This document shows, piece after piece, positions 10,668-18,744 of a stretch of 64,000 bases of DNA (within the stretch, counting starts at the first letter, position 1; each line of letters starts with the position of its first letter). The translations under genes were made by a program, and so were the position numbers. The DNA is taken from assembly GCF_013004065.1 (NCBI RefSeq), contig NZ_CP053084.1:1-64000 (forward strand), given 5' to 3'. The notes below the pieces were generated by a model. That model saw only the letters and a list, made by a program, of their open reading frames with translations, did no database searches and was not told the DNA's origin. This DNA comes from Limnobacter sp. SAORIC-580 (GTDB lineage Bacteria; Pseudomonadota; Gammaproteobacteria; Burkholderiales; Burkholderiaceae_B).

Positions 10668-11650
10668 CAGAAAATATAATCAATAACACCGTACACCGAC
10701 ATCCAAGTTTTAAGCGTGTTGAGCAAACACTCAGAATTTACATCAACGAAGGATTGAACCCACCAGTGGTCGCTGGTGCCTACAGAAGCTTGAAATGGAT
10801 ACTTGGTCCCTCAAGGTCTGGAAAAACACAGGTCGTTGACCACGTTATTTCTGACTACAAGTCTCTTGAAACCGTTGATAGTGATAATCGCAAAATTATC
10901 CCTGTACTGAAAATCACGATGCAAACTGGCGGCTCAAAGACTGGACTGGCCATGGCCATTCTTTATGGTTTGTCGATGGAGAAGTTTGCTGGCAGAACTG
11001 TAAGCGAGAAATTTGATTTGGCCATAAGCCAACTCAAGCTGCACAAAGTCCAGGTTCTTATCATTGATGAAATTCAGCAGATGACCGACGCTGGTCGAAG
11101 CAAATCCTTTCGTGGGGCTGCGGACGTACTGAAGGAATTGTTTGAACGAGTTCCCATCACATTCATTTTCGTGGGGCTACCGAATGCGGAAGAGCTGTGG
11201 CTTAACAACACGCAACTTGCCAATCGATCGGATCGCAGAGTCTTGTTTATGCCCTATGACTACTCTGATCCTGAGCAATACAAGCAATTCGTCAGTGCTG
11301 TAAAGGGCTATTACGATTTTTATGTAACTGCACCATACAACATTGAGGTTGGTCGTGAACGATTCACACGTGCGCTCTATTTTTTATCCGCAGGGCGGTT
11401 TGGACTGGTCAGTAATTTCATGCACTCCTTGCAGCTGGAGTTTTTGAGAACCAATCAAAAATTTGGGATTAACAAGAATTTACTTGGTGCTGCAGCCGAG
11501 AGAATCGCCGTAGATTTCGACCTTGATGGAAACCCGTTTGAACGAGATATCTCTGATCGCGAATTTTCCGTTCGTTGGGAGCAGATGATTTTGAAAGAAG
11601 ATTTGACGCGGATTGTTGGCGTCAACGGGAGGCTTGCACATCATGTCTAA
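10664..11650 (+). CDS. tnsC: TnsC/TniB-like AAA+ transposition regulator
   Basis: TnsC is the ATPase that polymerises on target DNA and links target selection by TniQ/TnsD to the transposase. The 328-residue protein has Walker A GPSRSGKT at 48-55, Walker B VLIIDEIQQ near 131-139 and a sensor-1 segment FIFVGLPNAEEL. Its size is closer to TniB-type ATPases than to the longer Tn7 TnsC (about 555 residues). It overlaps tnsB by 4 bp, and tniQ starts 8 bp before its stop. Confidence 0.93.
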   Translation: MTENIINNTVHRHPSFKRVEQTLRIYINEGLNPPVVAGAYRSLKWILGPSRSGKTQVVDHVISDYKSLETVDSDNRKIIPVLKITMQTGGSKTGLAMAILYGLSMEKFAGRTVSEKFDLAISQLKLHKVQVLIIDEIQQMTDAGRSKSFRGAADVLKELFERVPITFIFVGLPNAEELWLNNTQLANRSDRRVLFMPYDYSDPEQYKQFVSAVKGYYDFYVTAPYNIEVGRERFTRALYFLSAGRFGLVSNFMHSLQLEFLRTNQKFGINKNLLGAAAERIAVDFDLDGNPFERDISDREFSVRWEQMILKEDLTRIVGVNGRLAHHV

Positions 11651-13499
11651 TTTTGCACACATTGAATTACCCCGCGTTCCCAACGTGCTTGTCCCCAAAA
11701 GTGGTGAAGGGTTGGAAAGCTATTTATTGCGTGTGGCAGATCACAACGGCCTGCTAGGAATTCGGGAATTGCTTAGACCAATTCCTGGCTTTGCAATTAA
11801 CAAGTCAGTGTTTACGTATATAGAACAGGTAGCGGAAATCACGGTTCAGAACGTCAGAGATCTGGCAAACCTGAGAAGAATCGAACAGGACAATAGCACC
11901 ATCATTCAAGATCGTCATTACAGAATATCGACAACGCCGGTCTGTCCGATGTGCCTGAAGGAGCATGGTTATGCCAAGCAAATATGGCAACACACTCTCT
12001 GTACTGCATGCCCCGAGCATGGTGTTCGGCTTGTCGAGAGCTGTGATGTTTGTGGAAGTGATATCGCAAAGGATAGGTACCACCTAAAGGCATGCAATTG
12101 CGGTCGAGATTTGACATTGATCAAAACAACGAAGATTTCAAATGCAGAAAAGTGGATGAACAGGCGTTTGGCCACGGATATAACACCCTGCCCGCCAATG
12201 AATGATTTTGGAAATACCGACCCGATTCAGTGGAGCAATTTTATTTCCTTGGTGGAATTTCTTTATGCCCATTCGGAGCACAACCAAAATTTATCGAACG
12301 GTAAGGCGCTAAAACCAAAGTCTTTGGCGCAGTCGGTTGCGATCGTGCAAGATATTTTGCCACTATTTGAGAATTTTCCGAACCGCGTAAATGAGCTTGT
12401 GAAGTTTAGGCTGGACTTGGCCCCGCCGGATTCGTTCTCCGCTGAACAAAGGCTTGGTTATTGGATTAAAAAGCTGACCAACTTATGTGGTTCAGGTCGA
12501 TACCCTGGTTTCATTCGTGCCGTGCGTGATGCGGTAACTTTGCATTCAGATGGCAAATACCACATCAACGAAAAGGTAGCCACCACGGAGAACTCCCGTT
12601 ATTTGTCAGTGGCACAACTTGCTAATCATTTGCGTATTCACGAGCAAACAGTGATGGGGATGGTTGAACGCGGGGTACTGAGATATGCGGAAATACCTCA
12701 TGAACTTAAAACACGCAGTATTTTGATTGAGAAATCTTCTGCCGCTGAATTGGATCAGTTTTTGCGGAGTTTTATGACCAAAGCGGATGCGATGAGAGTT
12801 ACAGGCTTGAGTCGTAAATCCATCGAGTACTTCATTGAATATGGGATTTTTGAGGCATTAGATGCTGAGATGGTGGGATTGAATTCTAGTCGAGCGATAT
12901 CAGCAACATCGATAGATACGTTCACCCAAAAGTTGACCACCCAGACTCAAACTAAGGATGGTCCAAAGATGAAGCTGAAGGATTTTTGCGCGAGGATGAC
13001 AACAAACACTGCTATCCATCGAGCACTTTATATGGCACTTCTCGATGGATCACTGACTGTCGCCTCTTCCACCAAGCAGAAGAAGCTCGGGGACCTTGAA
13101 TTCCTGGAATCTGATGTTCGGAAGATTTTGCAATCGGGTGAAGAAGAACCTTTACTCAAAATTGTCGATGTCGCCAACATACTAAAAATAAAGGACGAGG
13201 TAATTCGGGGATGGGTCAAACAAGGGATTATTCGTTCCTTGGAAAGCGAGATACGTGGTCAAAAGGTAAATTTGATTCCGGTGTCTGCTTTGGCAGAGTT
13301 TCAGCAGACCTACATCGTGCTTTCCACGTTGGCTGACAAACTTGGCACAAGTTCAAGAATGCTCTTGAGGACGATCGAATCGCAGGGCCTGAAAACGGTG
13401 GGTAGTTTTGAAGTGAGTGAAGGTGTAAGCCGAGGGTACTTGATCGAGGTCACGCAGCTTGGCAAGCTATTATTGCCAAACCAGGCCAAGGCGGCGTAG
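11643..13499 (+). CDS. tniQ: TniQ/TnsD-like target-selection protein with multiple HTH modules
   Basis: TniQ/TnsD proteins choose the attachment site and recruit TnsC. I place the start at ATG 11643 because of the upstream GGGAGG, giving 618 residues. The N-terminal TniQ domain (about 1-160) has a Zn-ribbon-like set: C101, C104, C120, C123, H126, C134, C137, C151, C153. The C-terminal half is an array of excisionase/MerR-like helix-turn-helix modules at about 320-346, 378-403, 506-530 and 558-583, and perhaps a fifth at 442-470. TnsD of Tn7 reads the glmS 3' end; by analogy this protein may read the gyrB 3' end, which is inferred from the insertion site. Confidence 0.92.
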   Translation: MSNFAHIELPRVPNVLVPKSGEGLESYLLRVADHNGLLGIRELLRPIPGFAINKSVFTYIEQVAEITVQNVRDLANLRRIEQDNSTIIQDRHYRISTTPVCPMCLKEHGYAKQIWQHTLCTACPEHGVRLVESCDVCGSDIAKDRYHLKACNCGRDLTLIKTTKISNAEKWMNRRLATDITPCPPMNDFGNTDPIQWSNFISLVEFLYAHSEHNQNLSNGKALKPKSLAQSVAIVQDILPLFENFPNRVNELVKFRLDLAPPDSFSAEQRLGYWIKKLTNLCGSGRYPGFIRAVRDAVTLHSDGKYHINEKVATTENSRYLSVAQLANHLRIHEQTVMGMVERGVLRYAEIPHELKTRSILIEKSSAAELDQFLRSFMTKADAMRVTGLSRKSIEYFIEYGIFEALDAEMVGLNSSRAISATSIDTFTQKLTTQTQTKDGPKMKLKDFCARMTTNTAIHRALYMALLDGSLTVASSTKQKKLGDLEFLESDVRKILQSGEEEPLLKIVDVANILKIKDEVIRGWVKQGIIRSLESEIRGQKVNLIPVSALAEFQQTYIVLSTLADKLGTSSRMLLRTIESQGLKTVGSFEVSEGVSRGYLIEVTQLGKLLLPNQAKAA

Positions 13500-13555
13500 T
13501 TCTGTTATTTCAAGGCCAATCTCAAGAATGGATATTGGCGAATCGGATTGATCAT

Positions 13556-13589
13556 GGCAATATACTGTTTATTAATACAGTATATTGCC
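13556..13589. promoter_or_regulatory. LexA (SOS) box within a 13-bp perfect inverted repeat
   Basis: The arms GGCAATATACTGT (13556-13568) and ACAGTATATTGCC (13577-13589) are exact reverse complements around an 8-bp AT spacer. The core is CTGT-N8-ACAG, the LexA box known for gamma- and betaproteobacteria, with flanking TA as in the E. coli consensus. A -10-like TATACT (13561-13566) lies in the box. It ends 4 bp before the ATG at 13594. Confidence 0.8.
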
Positions 13590-13593
13590 GCAC

Positions 13594-13854
13594 ATGAAAC
13601 TCAACACGACGGTTCGAAATAACATTGCACTGGCTTGCCCTGAAGCTGCCCAGGTACTTGATGCAGCGGCGGCCATCATGTCGCCGAATGGGTCATTCAC
13701 CCACTTTCCAAATACTTTGAAGATCTATGACCGTGAGTATGAGATCGGCCTTCGATTCTTGATTGAACATAAAGTGGTGCTGGTGAAAGCTGGGATTTAC
13801 AGGATCAACCGCAATGCTCTTGATCCGTTCCGACAACAGGCGACTGGCACCTGA
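13594..13854 (+). CDS. Small hypothetical protein behind a LexA box
   Basis: An 86-residue unrecognised protein starting MKLNTTVRNNIALACPEAAQ. Its body alternates helices and strands, with IYDREYEIGLRFLIEHKVVL and VKAGIYRINRNAL looking like a small winged-helix unit, but I cannot assign a family. I chose ATG 13594 over an upstream TTG because the upstream codon lies in the LexA palindrome. The ATG begins 4 bp after the palindrome, so expression should rise when LexA is cleaved. It sits 94 bp downstream of tniQ and might be a DNA-damage-dependent modulator of the element. Confidence 0.55.
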   Translation: MKLNTTVRNNIALACPEAAQVLDAAAAIMSPNGSFTHFPNTLKIYDREYEIGLRFLIEHKVVLVKAGIYRINRNALDPFRQQATGT

Positions 13855-13869
13855 GCATCACGCCAAACC

Positions 13870-13960
13870 CTTGATTGGTCAGCGTCGAGAACCCCGACAG
13901 AGACGGTAGATCTATTTGCAGCAAATTCCATAGTTGGCCAAGGGCATTACTACGCAGACG
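13870..13960 (-). pseudogene. Remnant of an EEP-family gene (partial duplicate of 14379-15089)
   Basis: On the minus strand this region encodes GQLWNLLQIDLPSLS, closely matching GQLWKLLQMNPPFLS in the intact gene at 14379-15089, and the DNA is alignable over about 45 bases (around 13905-13945 versus 14700-14745). The surrounding sequence does not continue the match. I read it as a decayed copy. The fragment also contains ATAGTTGGCCAA (13930-13941), the core of the TnsB-type end repeat. Confidence 0.5.
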
Positions 13961-14083
13961 ACCCATTCCGATTTCGGCAACACTTCGGCGTGCGACCTTG
14001 GCCGAATCAAGGCGCATCTGAGTGGCTAACTTGATTTTTCAGATGAGCTGGATAAGACTGATCCCAGGGGGAGGGTTGTGTTT

Positions 14084-14335
14084 ATGTATATCGTCAACAT
14101 GCATCAGGCCAAATCATCTTTATCGCGCTTGGTAGAGGATATCGAGACGGGTAGACAATGCGAAATCATCATTGCGAGAAATGGACGTCCTGTCGCAAGG
14201 CTGGTGCCACTTGATTCAGGGAATGCCCATGGGCCACGGCTTGGGGTCGCCAAGGGCCTGTTTGAAGTGCCCGATTCCATCGATGAAATGAATGATGAAG
14301 TGGCTAACTTGTTCCTTGGGATACAACAAGATTGA
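14084..14335 (+). CDS. Phd/YefM-family antitoxin, apparently orphan
   Basis: Phd/YefM antitoxins bind their operator through the N-terminus and neutralise a toxin with the C-terminus. The 83-residue protein starts MYIVNMHQAKSSLSRLVEDI and continues with the typical IIIARNGRPVARLVPLD core and a VPDSIDEMNDE-type toxin-binding tail. ATG 14084 is preferred because GGGGGAGGG lies about 9 bp upstream. The usual partner, a PIN-domain VapC-like toxin just downstream, is missing: the next gene is on the other strand and unrelated. Confidence 0.82.
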   Translation: MYIVNMHQAKSSLSRLVEDIETGRQCEIIIARNGRPVARLVPLDSGNAHGPRLGVAKGLFEVPDSIDEMNDEVANLFLGIQQD

Positions 14336-14378
14336 ATCTTCTGTTACATACCCCTAACAACCTGTAATGGCCAGGAAT

Positions 14379-15089
14379 TTATCTCTGAGCTATTTTGAAC
14401 ACAACAGGCATGTGGTCGCTCAATTCTAGCCATGGAGTTTGGCCTCCTACTTCAACATCTTGAACTCCCCAGCCTTGACCAAAAAATCCGTAATCCACGT
14501 GGTAAGGCTTCTCCAGTTTGCGTTGCAGAAATAGCGTTGGCTGCGTTTCTTCACCCTGAAGTTCGGAAAAGTGTTGGTGATAAGCGCTTTTTAATCCGAG
14601 GGAAACCAGCTTTCGCACAACATCTGAATGGTTCCACCACCTATCCCACAAATCCCACTTGGCATTGCTATTCAGATCGCCGATGACCATGGCTGCGGCT
14701 GTTGATAGAAACGGCGGATTCATTTGTAGCAGTTTCCAAAGTTGGCCTATGTAGCCAAAAGTGGGTGAATTAGCGTGTCGTGTCCAACAGGCAAGCAACG
14801 GCCATCGGTGATCAATGAGGACTGGAAGGAAAAGTTCTAGCCGCCCTACGTCAAAAGCAATTTTGGTCAGCGGTATTCCATGACGTGCGAAGACACCGAT
14901 ACCCTTATTTTTCGTCGGCCCTACCCAAAGATAGTTTGACGCGAAGGCTTGATATGCGGAGTCTTTTGACCTGGCAGGATCCTCACATTCTTGGATTACC
15001 AAGATATCTGCATCGAATTCACGCAGCTGATCAAACTTTCTGCGAAAGGCGCCGTTGCAGTTCCAGGTGATAACTTTCAGCTCGGTCAT
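14379..15089 (-). CDS. Endonuclease/exonuclease/phosphatase (EEP) family protein
   Basis: A 236-residue EEP-superfamily metal-dependent phosphohydrolase (the fold of DNase I, exonuclease III and sphingomyelinase). The active-site landmarks are present in order: WNCNG near 9-13, the metal-binding E in IQECED near 34, GDLNSN near 137-142, HVDYGF near 200 and the closing SDHMPV near 226. The protein is complete for a short EEP family member without a signal peptide, so it acts in the cytoplasm. It lies between an orphan antitoxin and the restriction operon, facing away from the latter. The substrate is unknown; a nucleic-acid role fits the context. Confidence 0.85.
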   Translation of the reverse strand: MTELKVITWNCNGAFRRKFDQLREFDADILVIQECEDPARSKDSAYQAFASNYLWVGPTKNKGIGVFARHGIPLTKIAFDVGRLELFLPVLIDHRWPLLACWTRHANSPTFGYIGQLWKLLQMNPPFLSTAAAMVIGDLNSNAKWDLWDRWWNHSDVVRKLVSLGLKSAYHQHFSELQGEETQPTLFLQRKLEKPYHVDYGFFGQGWGVQDVEVGGQTPWLELSDHMPVVFKIAQR

Positions 15090-15272
15090 TTTCTATACCC
15101 TAATATTTTATTTTGAGGGATAGTGACGCAAATCACAGAAAAATATCGCCCTCAAAATACCCCCCTAAAATTGGTCCCCTGACTGAGTACCGCGCCTGCA
15201 TTGGCTCCTCTCGCAACCTGATGGTTTATCCAGTGAATGTTTCGCTATACACTCATCAAATAATATTGAGGT

Positions 15273-15308
15273 AGGTGACGACCTTCGCAAGTGCGGAAAA
15301 TGTCACCT
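15273..15308 (+). promoter_or_regulatory. Hairpin upstream of hsdM
   Basis: AGGTGAC (15273-15279) pairs with GTCACCT (15302-15308), and inside the loop TTCGCA can pair with TGCGGA. It lies 40 bp before the hsdM start. It may be an operator or leader hairpin; there is no T tract, so it is not a clear terminator. The rest of 15090-15347 holds only AT-rich promoter-like sequence. Confidence 0.4.
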
Positions 15309-15347
15309 CAGATTTTGCGGTAATCCCATTCAACAATAAGAATCAGC

Positions 15348-17300
15348 ATGTCAAATCAAAACCTAAGCTCGTTTATCTGGTCGGTGGCCGACCTTCTCCG
15401 CGGAAATTTCCGTCATTACGAGTTCGAGAAAATCATTCTTCCGTTTACCGTTTTGCGTCGCCTAGATTGCGTGATGGCGCCAACCAAAGCTGCGGTCTTG
15501 GCCGAATATGAAAGCAAAAAGGCGCTTGGTGATGCTGCCCATGCCTTTTTGTTGAAGAAGTCTGGGCTAGAGTTTTACAACACGTTTCCAATGGATATCC
15601 AAACCCTTCTAGGGGACTCGGCCAACGTCAAACAAAACCTGATCAACTATGTCTCGTCATTCTCTGAGAATGTGCGGGACATCTTTGACAAGTTCAAGTT
15701 TCAGAATTACATCGATGCTCTGGATGCAAACAACCTGCTGTACTTGGTAGTACAGAAGTTTTCCACGATCGACATGAGCCCCCAGGCAGTATCCAACGTA
15801 CAGATGGGTTACCTGTTTGAGGAGCTGATCCGGAAGTTTGCTGAAGATTCGAACCAGACGGCCGGTGAACACTTCACCCCCAGAGAGGTAATTCGCCTGA
15901 TGGTGAATGTGCTGTTCGCAGCCGATGAAGAGGCACTAACCGTGCCTGGTATTGTGCGGACCATCTATGACCCTACAAGTGGTACAGGCGGCATCTTGTC
16001 AGTTGCCGAGGATCGTGGCATGGAGCTCAATCCTCGTGCTCGATTCGTGGTGTATGGCCAAGAACTGAACCCAGATACGTACGCAATTTGTAAAGCGGAC
16101 ATGCTGATTAAAGGGCAAGACATTGCCAACATCATCTGTGGCAATACGCTGTCTGAAGACGGTCTGCCGGACAAGAAGTTTGACTACATGATGTCCAACC
16201 CACCATTTGGTGTTGAATGGAAAAACGTTCAGGATTTTGTGACCACTGAGCATCAGCAGCGTGGTTATTCCGGCCGGTTTGGACCTGGCCTGCCTCGGGT
16301 GTCTGACGGTTCTCTGCTGTTTTTGCTCCACCTCGTATCCAAGATGCGCCCAGTCAGTGAAGGTGGTAGTCGCATTGGCATCATCCTGAATGGCTCCCCT
16401 TTGTTCACCGGTGGCGCAGAATCTGGCGAGTCAAATATTCGTCGTTACTTGCTTGAGAATGATTTCGTGGAAGCAATCATTGCCTTGCCAACCGACATGT
16501 TCTTCAACACGGGGATCTCCACCTACATCTGGATTCTTTCCAATCACAAACCGGCTGAGCGCAGAGGTAAGGTACAGCTTATAAACGGCGCCGATTTCTA
16601 CCAAAAGATGCGCAAAAGTCTTGGCTCGAAACGCAAGGAGCTTAGCCAGGATCACATTGAACAGATCACCAAACTTTACGGTGACTTCAAAACCACCGAG
16701 CACTCCTTAATTTTTGATAATGAGGATTTTGGCTACTCCACCATCACTGTTGAACGGCCACTGAAGTTGAAGTTTGAAATCACTCCTGAAAAGCTTGCAT
16801 TAATTGATGACTCGAAACCTCTGCAAAAGTTGGAAGCTTCTGGGCTTGCAAACTTGAATAATGCTTTGACTAGTTTCCCAGTAGGCAAGGTTTGGATGGA
16901 TCGAAAAGTTTTCGAGAAAGACCTGAAGTCTGCATGTTCAGCAGCAGGTATTGTTTTGGCCGCAGCTCAAGAAAAAGCAGTGATTGGAATTTTTGGCGAG
17001 CAAGATGATGAAGCAGTGGTTTGCACTGACAAGAAAGGCAACGTTGAATCAAACCCTGATTTGCGTGACACCGAAAACGTACCGCTGAAGGACGACATCC
17101 AGGCTTACTTTGAACGTGAGGTATTGCCGCACGTTCCTGATGCTTGGATTGACCATGAAAAGACCAAGGTTGGATACGAGATTCCGTTCAATCGTCATTT
17201 CTACAAGTATGTGCCTCCACGTTCACTGGAAGAAATCGATGCTGATTTGAAGGCAGTGACAGCTGAGATTGTGGCTTTGCTGAGTGAGGTTGCTGAATGA
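15348..17300 (+). CDS. hsdM: Type I restriction-modification methyltransferase subunit HsdM
   Basis: HsdM methylates adenine at the sites defined by HsdS and is also part of the restriction complex. The 650-residue protein has the N-terminal HsdM helical domain (about 1-150), the SAM-binding motif DPTSGTGGI near 208-216 and the adenine-methyltransferase motif NPPFG near 284-288. The C-terminal extension (about 480-650) is longer than in the EcoKI group but is common in this subfamily. It overlaps hsdS by 4 bp, forming an hsdM-hsdS-hsdR operon. All three genes are open, so the system is probably functional and needs a host genome that is methylated accordingly. Confidence 0.96.
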   Translation: MSNQNLSSFIWSVADLLRGNFRHYEFEKIILPFTVLRRLDCVMAPTKAAVLAEYESKKALGDAAHAFLLKKSGLEFYNTFPMDIQTLLGDSANVKQNLINYVSSFSENVRDIFDKFKFQNYIDALDANNLLYLVVQKFSTIDMSPQAVSNVQMGYLFEELIRKFAEDSNQTAGEHFTPREVIRLMVNVLFAADEEALTVPGIVRTIYDPTSGTGGILSVAEDRGMELNPRARFVVYGQELNPDTYAICKADMLIKGQDIANIICGNTLSEDGLPDKKFDYMMSNPPFGVEWKNVQDFVTTEHQQRGYSGRFGPGLPRVSDGSLLFLLHLVSKMRPVSEGGSRIGIILNGSPLFTGGAESGESNIRRYLLENDFVEAIIALPTDMFFNTGISTYIWILSNHKPAERRGKVQLINGADFYQKMRKSLGSKRKELSQDHIEQITKLYGDFKTTEHSLIFDNEDFGYSTITVERPLKLKFEITPEKLALIDDSKPLQKLEASGLANLNNALTSFPVGKVWMDRKVFEKDLKSACSAAGIVLAAAQEKAVIGIFGEQDDEAVVCTDKKGNVESNPDLRDTENVPLKDDIQAYFEREVLPHVPDAWIDHEKTKVGYEIPFNRHFYKYVPPRSLEEIDADLKAVTAEIVALLSEVAE

Positions 17301-18730
17301 AATATTCCAATGTGCGCCCGCTAAAAAAATCCAATGAAGATTGGGTTGAATCCATACCAGTGGATTGGATAGAGAAAAAGCTCAGCTTAATCTTCGAGAC
17401 TATCGGAAGTGGCACAACTCCATCCACGCTGGAGGACGACAATTACGGTGTGGGCGTACCTTGGGTGACCACTGGAGAACTGAGGGAATCAAGAATCACA
17501 AGGACGCAAAAGGAAGTACCAAACGAGGTTTTTGACCGAACATCTGCCTTGAAAAAATTTCCTGTTAATAGCATTGCGATTGCGATGTATGGTGCGACGA
17601 TTGGTCGGCTCGGCATCTTCGGAGTAGAGGCGTGTACCAATCAGGCATGCTGTGTTCTTTCTAACCCGAGGAATGGTAGCTACCAGTTTCACTATTATTG
17701 TTTTCAGGCAGCCAAGGCTTCGATAATAAGGAGAGCAATCGGTGGCGGGCAGCCCAACATTAATCAAGATACTATTCGGGCGCTTCGATTTCCAAATCCA
17801 AGTAGGGAAGAGCAACGCCAAATCGCCGCTTACCTCAACCGTGAAACGGCCAAGATCGACAAGCTCATCGCAAAGCAGCAGAAGCTGATCAAGCTGCTTC
17901 AGGAAAAGCGTCAGGCTGTGATTAGTCAGGCGGTCACGAAAGGACTAGACCCGAATGTGAAGATGAAGGACAGCGGGGTTGAGTGGTTGGGTGAGGTTCC
18001 TGAACATTGGAATATTAGAAAACTGAGTTCTCTGATAAAAATGGGAACCTCAATCTCCTATGGGATAGTCCAACCAGGAGAGCCACTGATAGAGGGCATA
18101 CCTTTTATCCAAACTACAAACTTGACTACAGGTAGTTTTTCAATAGAAACCTTGCAAAAAACAAGCCCTGAAATTGCTATTAACTATCCTCGTTCTCGAT
18201 TAATCGGTGGTGAGGTAATTTTAGGAATACGTGCTTCTATCGGTGCTGCATATGTTGTTCCGGAGCATCTTCGCGGAGCGAACCTTTCAAGGGGGGTGGC
18301 TCGAATCGAGCTGGACACCACCAAGATTCAGGCCAAGTTTTTGGTAAGTGTTTTGAGAAGTTCAAACGTTTCTCGTTACTGGGAATTGTCCAAGCAAGGC
18401 TCAACATTCAATGAAGTGTCAATTGCAACAGTTAGAGAATTAGTTATTCCAATACCTCCAATTTCCGAATCAGAACAAATTCAAAACTTTGTGGATAAAA
18501 ATGAACAGCGATTTTCAAAATTAGAGGCTTCTGCGAATCGAGCTATGCAGTTATTAATTGAACGTCGGCAAGCCCTCATTAACGCCGCCGTGACTGGAAA
18601 GATCGACGTCCGTGGATTGGTCTCCGATGAAGAAGTGGCGGCACTGGATGCAGATCCCGTGTTGGAAACAACAGAAGAAGATTTCGAATCGGAAGTAGCA
18701 GCAGCTGACTACATTACCGAGGAAGAATAA
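17297..18730 (+). CDS. hsdS: Type I restriction-modification specificity subunit HsdS
   Basis: HsdS reads the bipartite DNA target. The 477-residue protein has two target-recognition domains (about 15-165 and 225-400), each followed by a conserved coiled-coil spacer: one around REEQRQIAAYLNRETAKIDK and the second ending with IERRQALINAAVTGKIDVRG. The second domain begins with EWLGEVPEHW, a standard HsdS entry motif. The start overlaps the hsdM stop (ATGA). The first TRD is richer in AT than the surrounding operon, a common sign of TRD exchange. The recognition sequence cannot be derived here. Confidence 0.95.
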   Translation: MKYSNVRPLKKSNEDWVESIPVDWIEKKLSLIFETIGSGTTPSTLEDDNYGVGVPWVTTGELRESRITRTQKEVPNEVFDRTSALKKFPVNSIAIAMYGATIGRLGIFGVEACTNQACCVLSNPRNGSYQFHYYCFQAAKASIIRRAIGGGQPNINQDTIRALRFPNPSREEQRQIAAYLNRETAKIDKLIAKQQKLIKLLQEKRQAVISQAVTKGLDPNVKMKDSGVEWLGEVPEHWNIRKLSSLIKMGTSISYGIVQPGEPLIEGIPFIQTTNLTTGSFSIETLQKTSPEIAINYPRSRLIGGEVILGIRASIGAAYVVPEHLRGANLSRGVARIELDTTKIQAKFLVSVLRSSNVSRYWELSKQGSTFNEVSIATVRELVIPIPPISESEQIQNFVDKNEQRFSKLEASANRAMQLLIERRQALINAAVTGKIDVRGLVSDEEVAALDADPVLETTEEDFESEVAAADYITEEE

Positions 18731-18744
18731 GGATCCCTTGCCTC

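Noticed and set aside
13930..13941. Internal transposon end (ATAGTTGGCCAA)
   Set aside because: No TGTGG terminus or duplication accompanies it, and the surrounding bases align with the EEP gene, so chance or gene similarity explains it.
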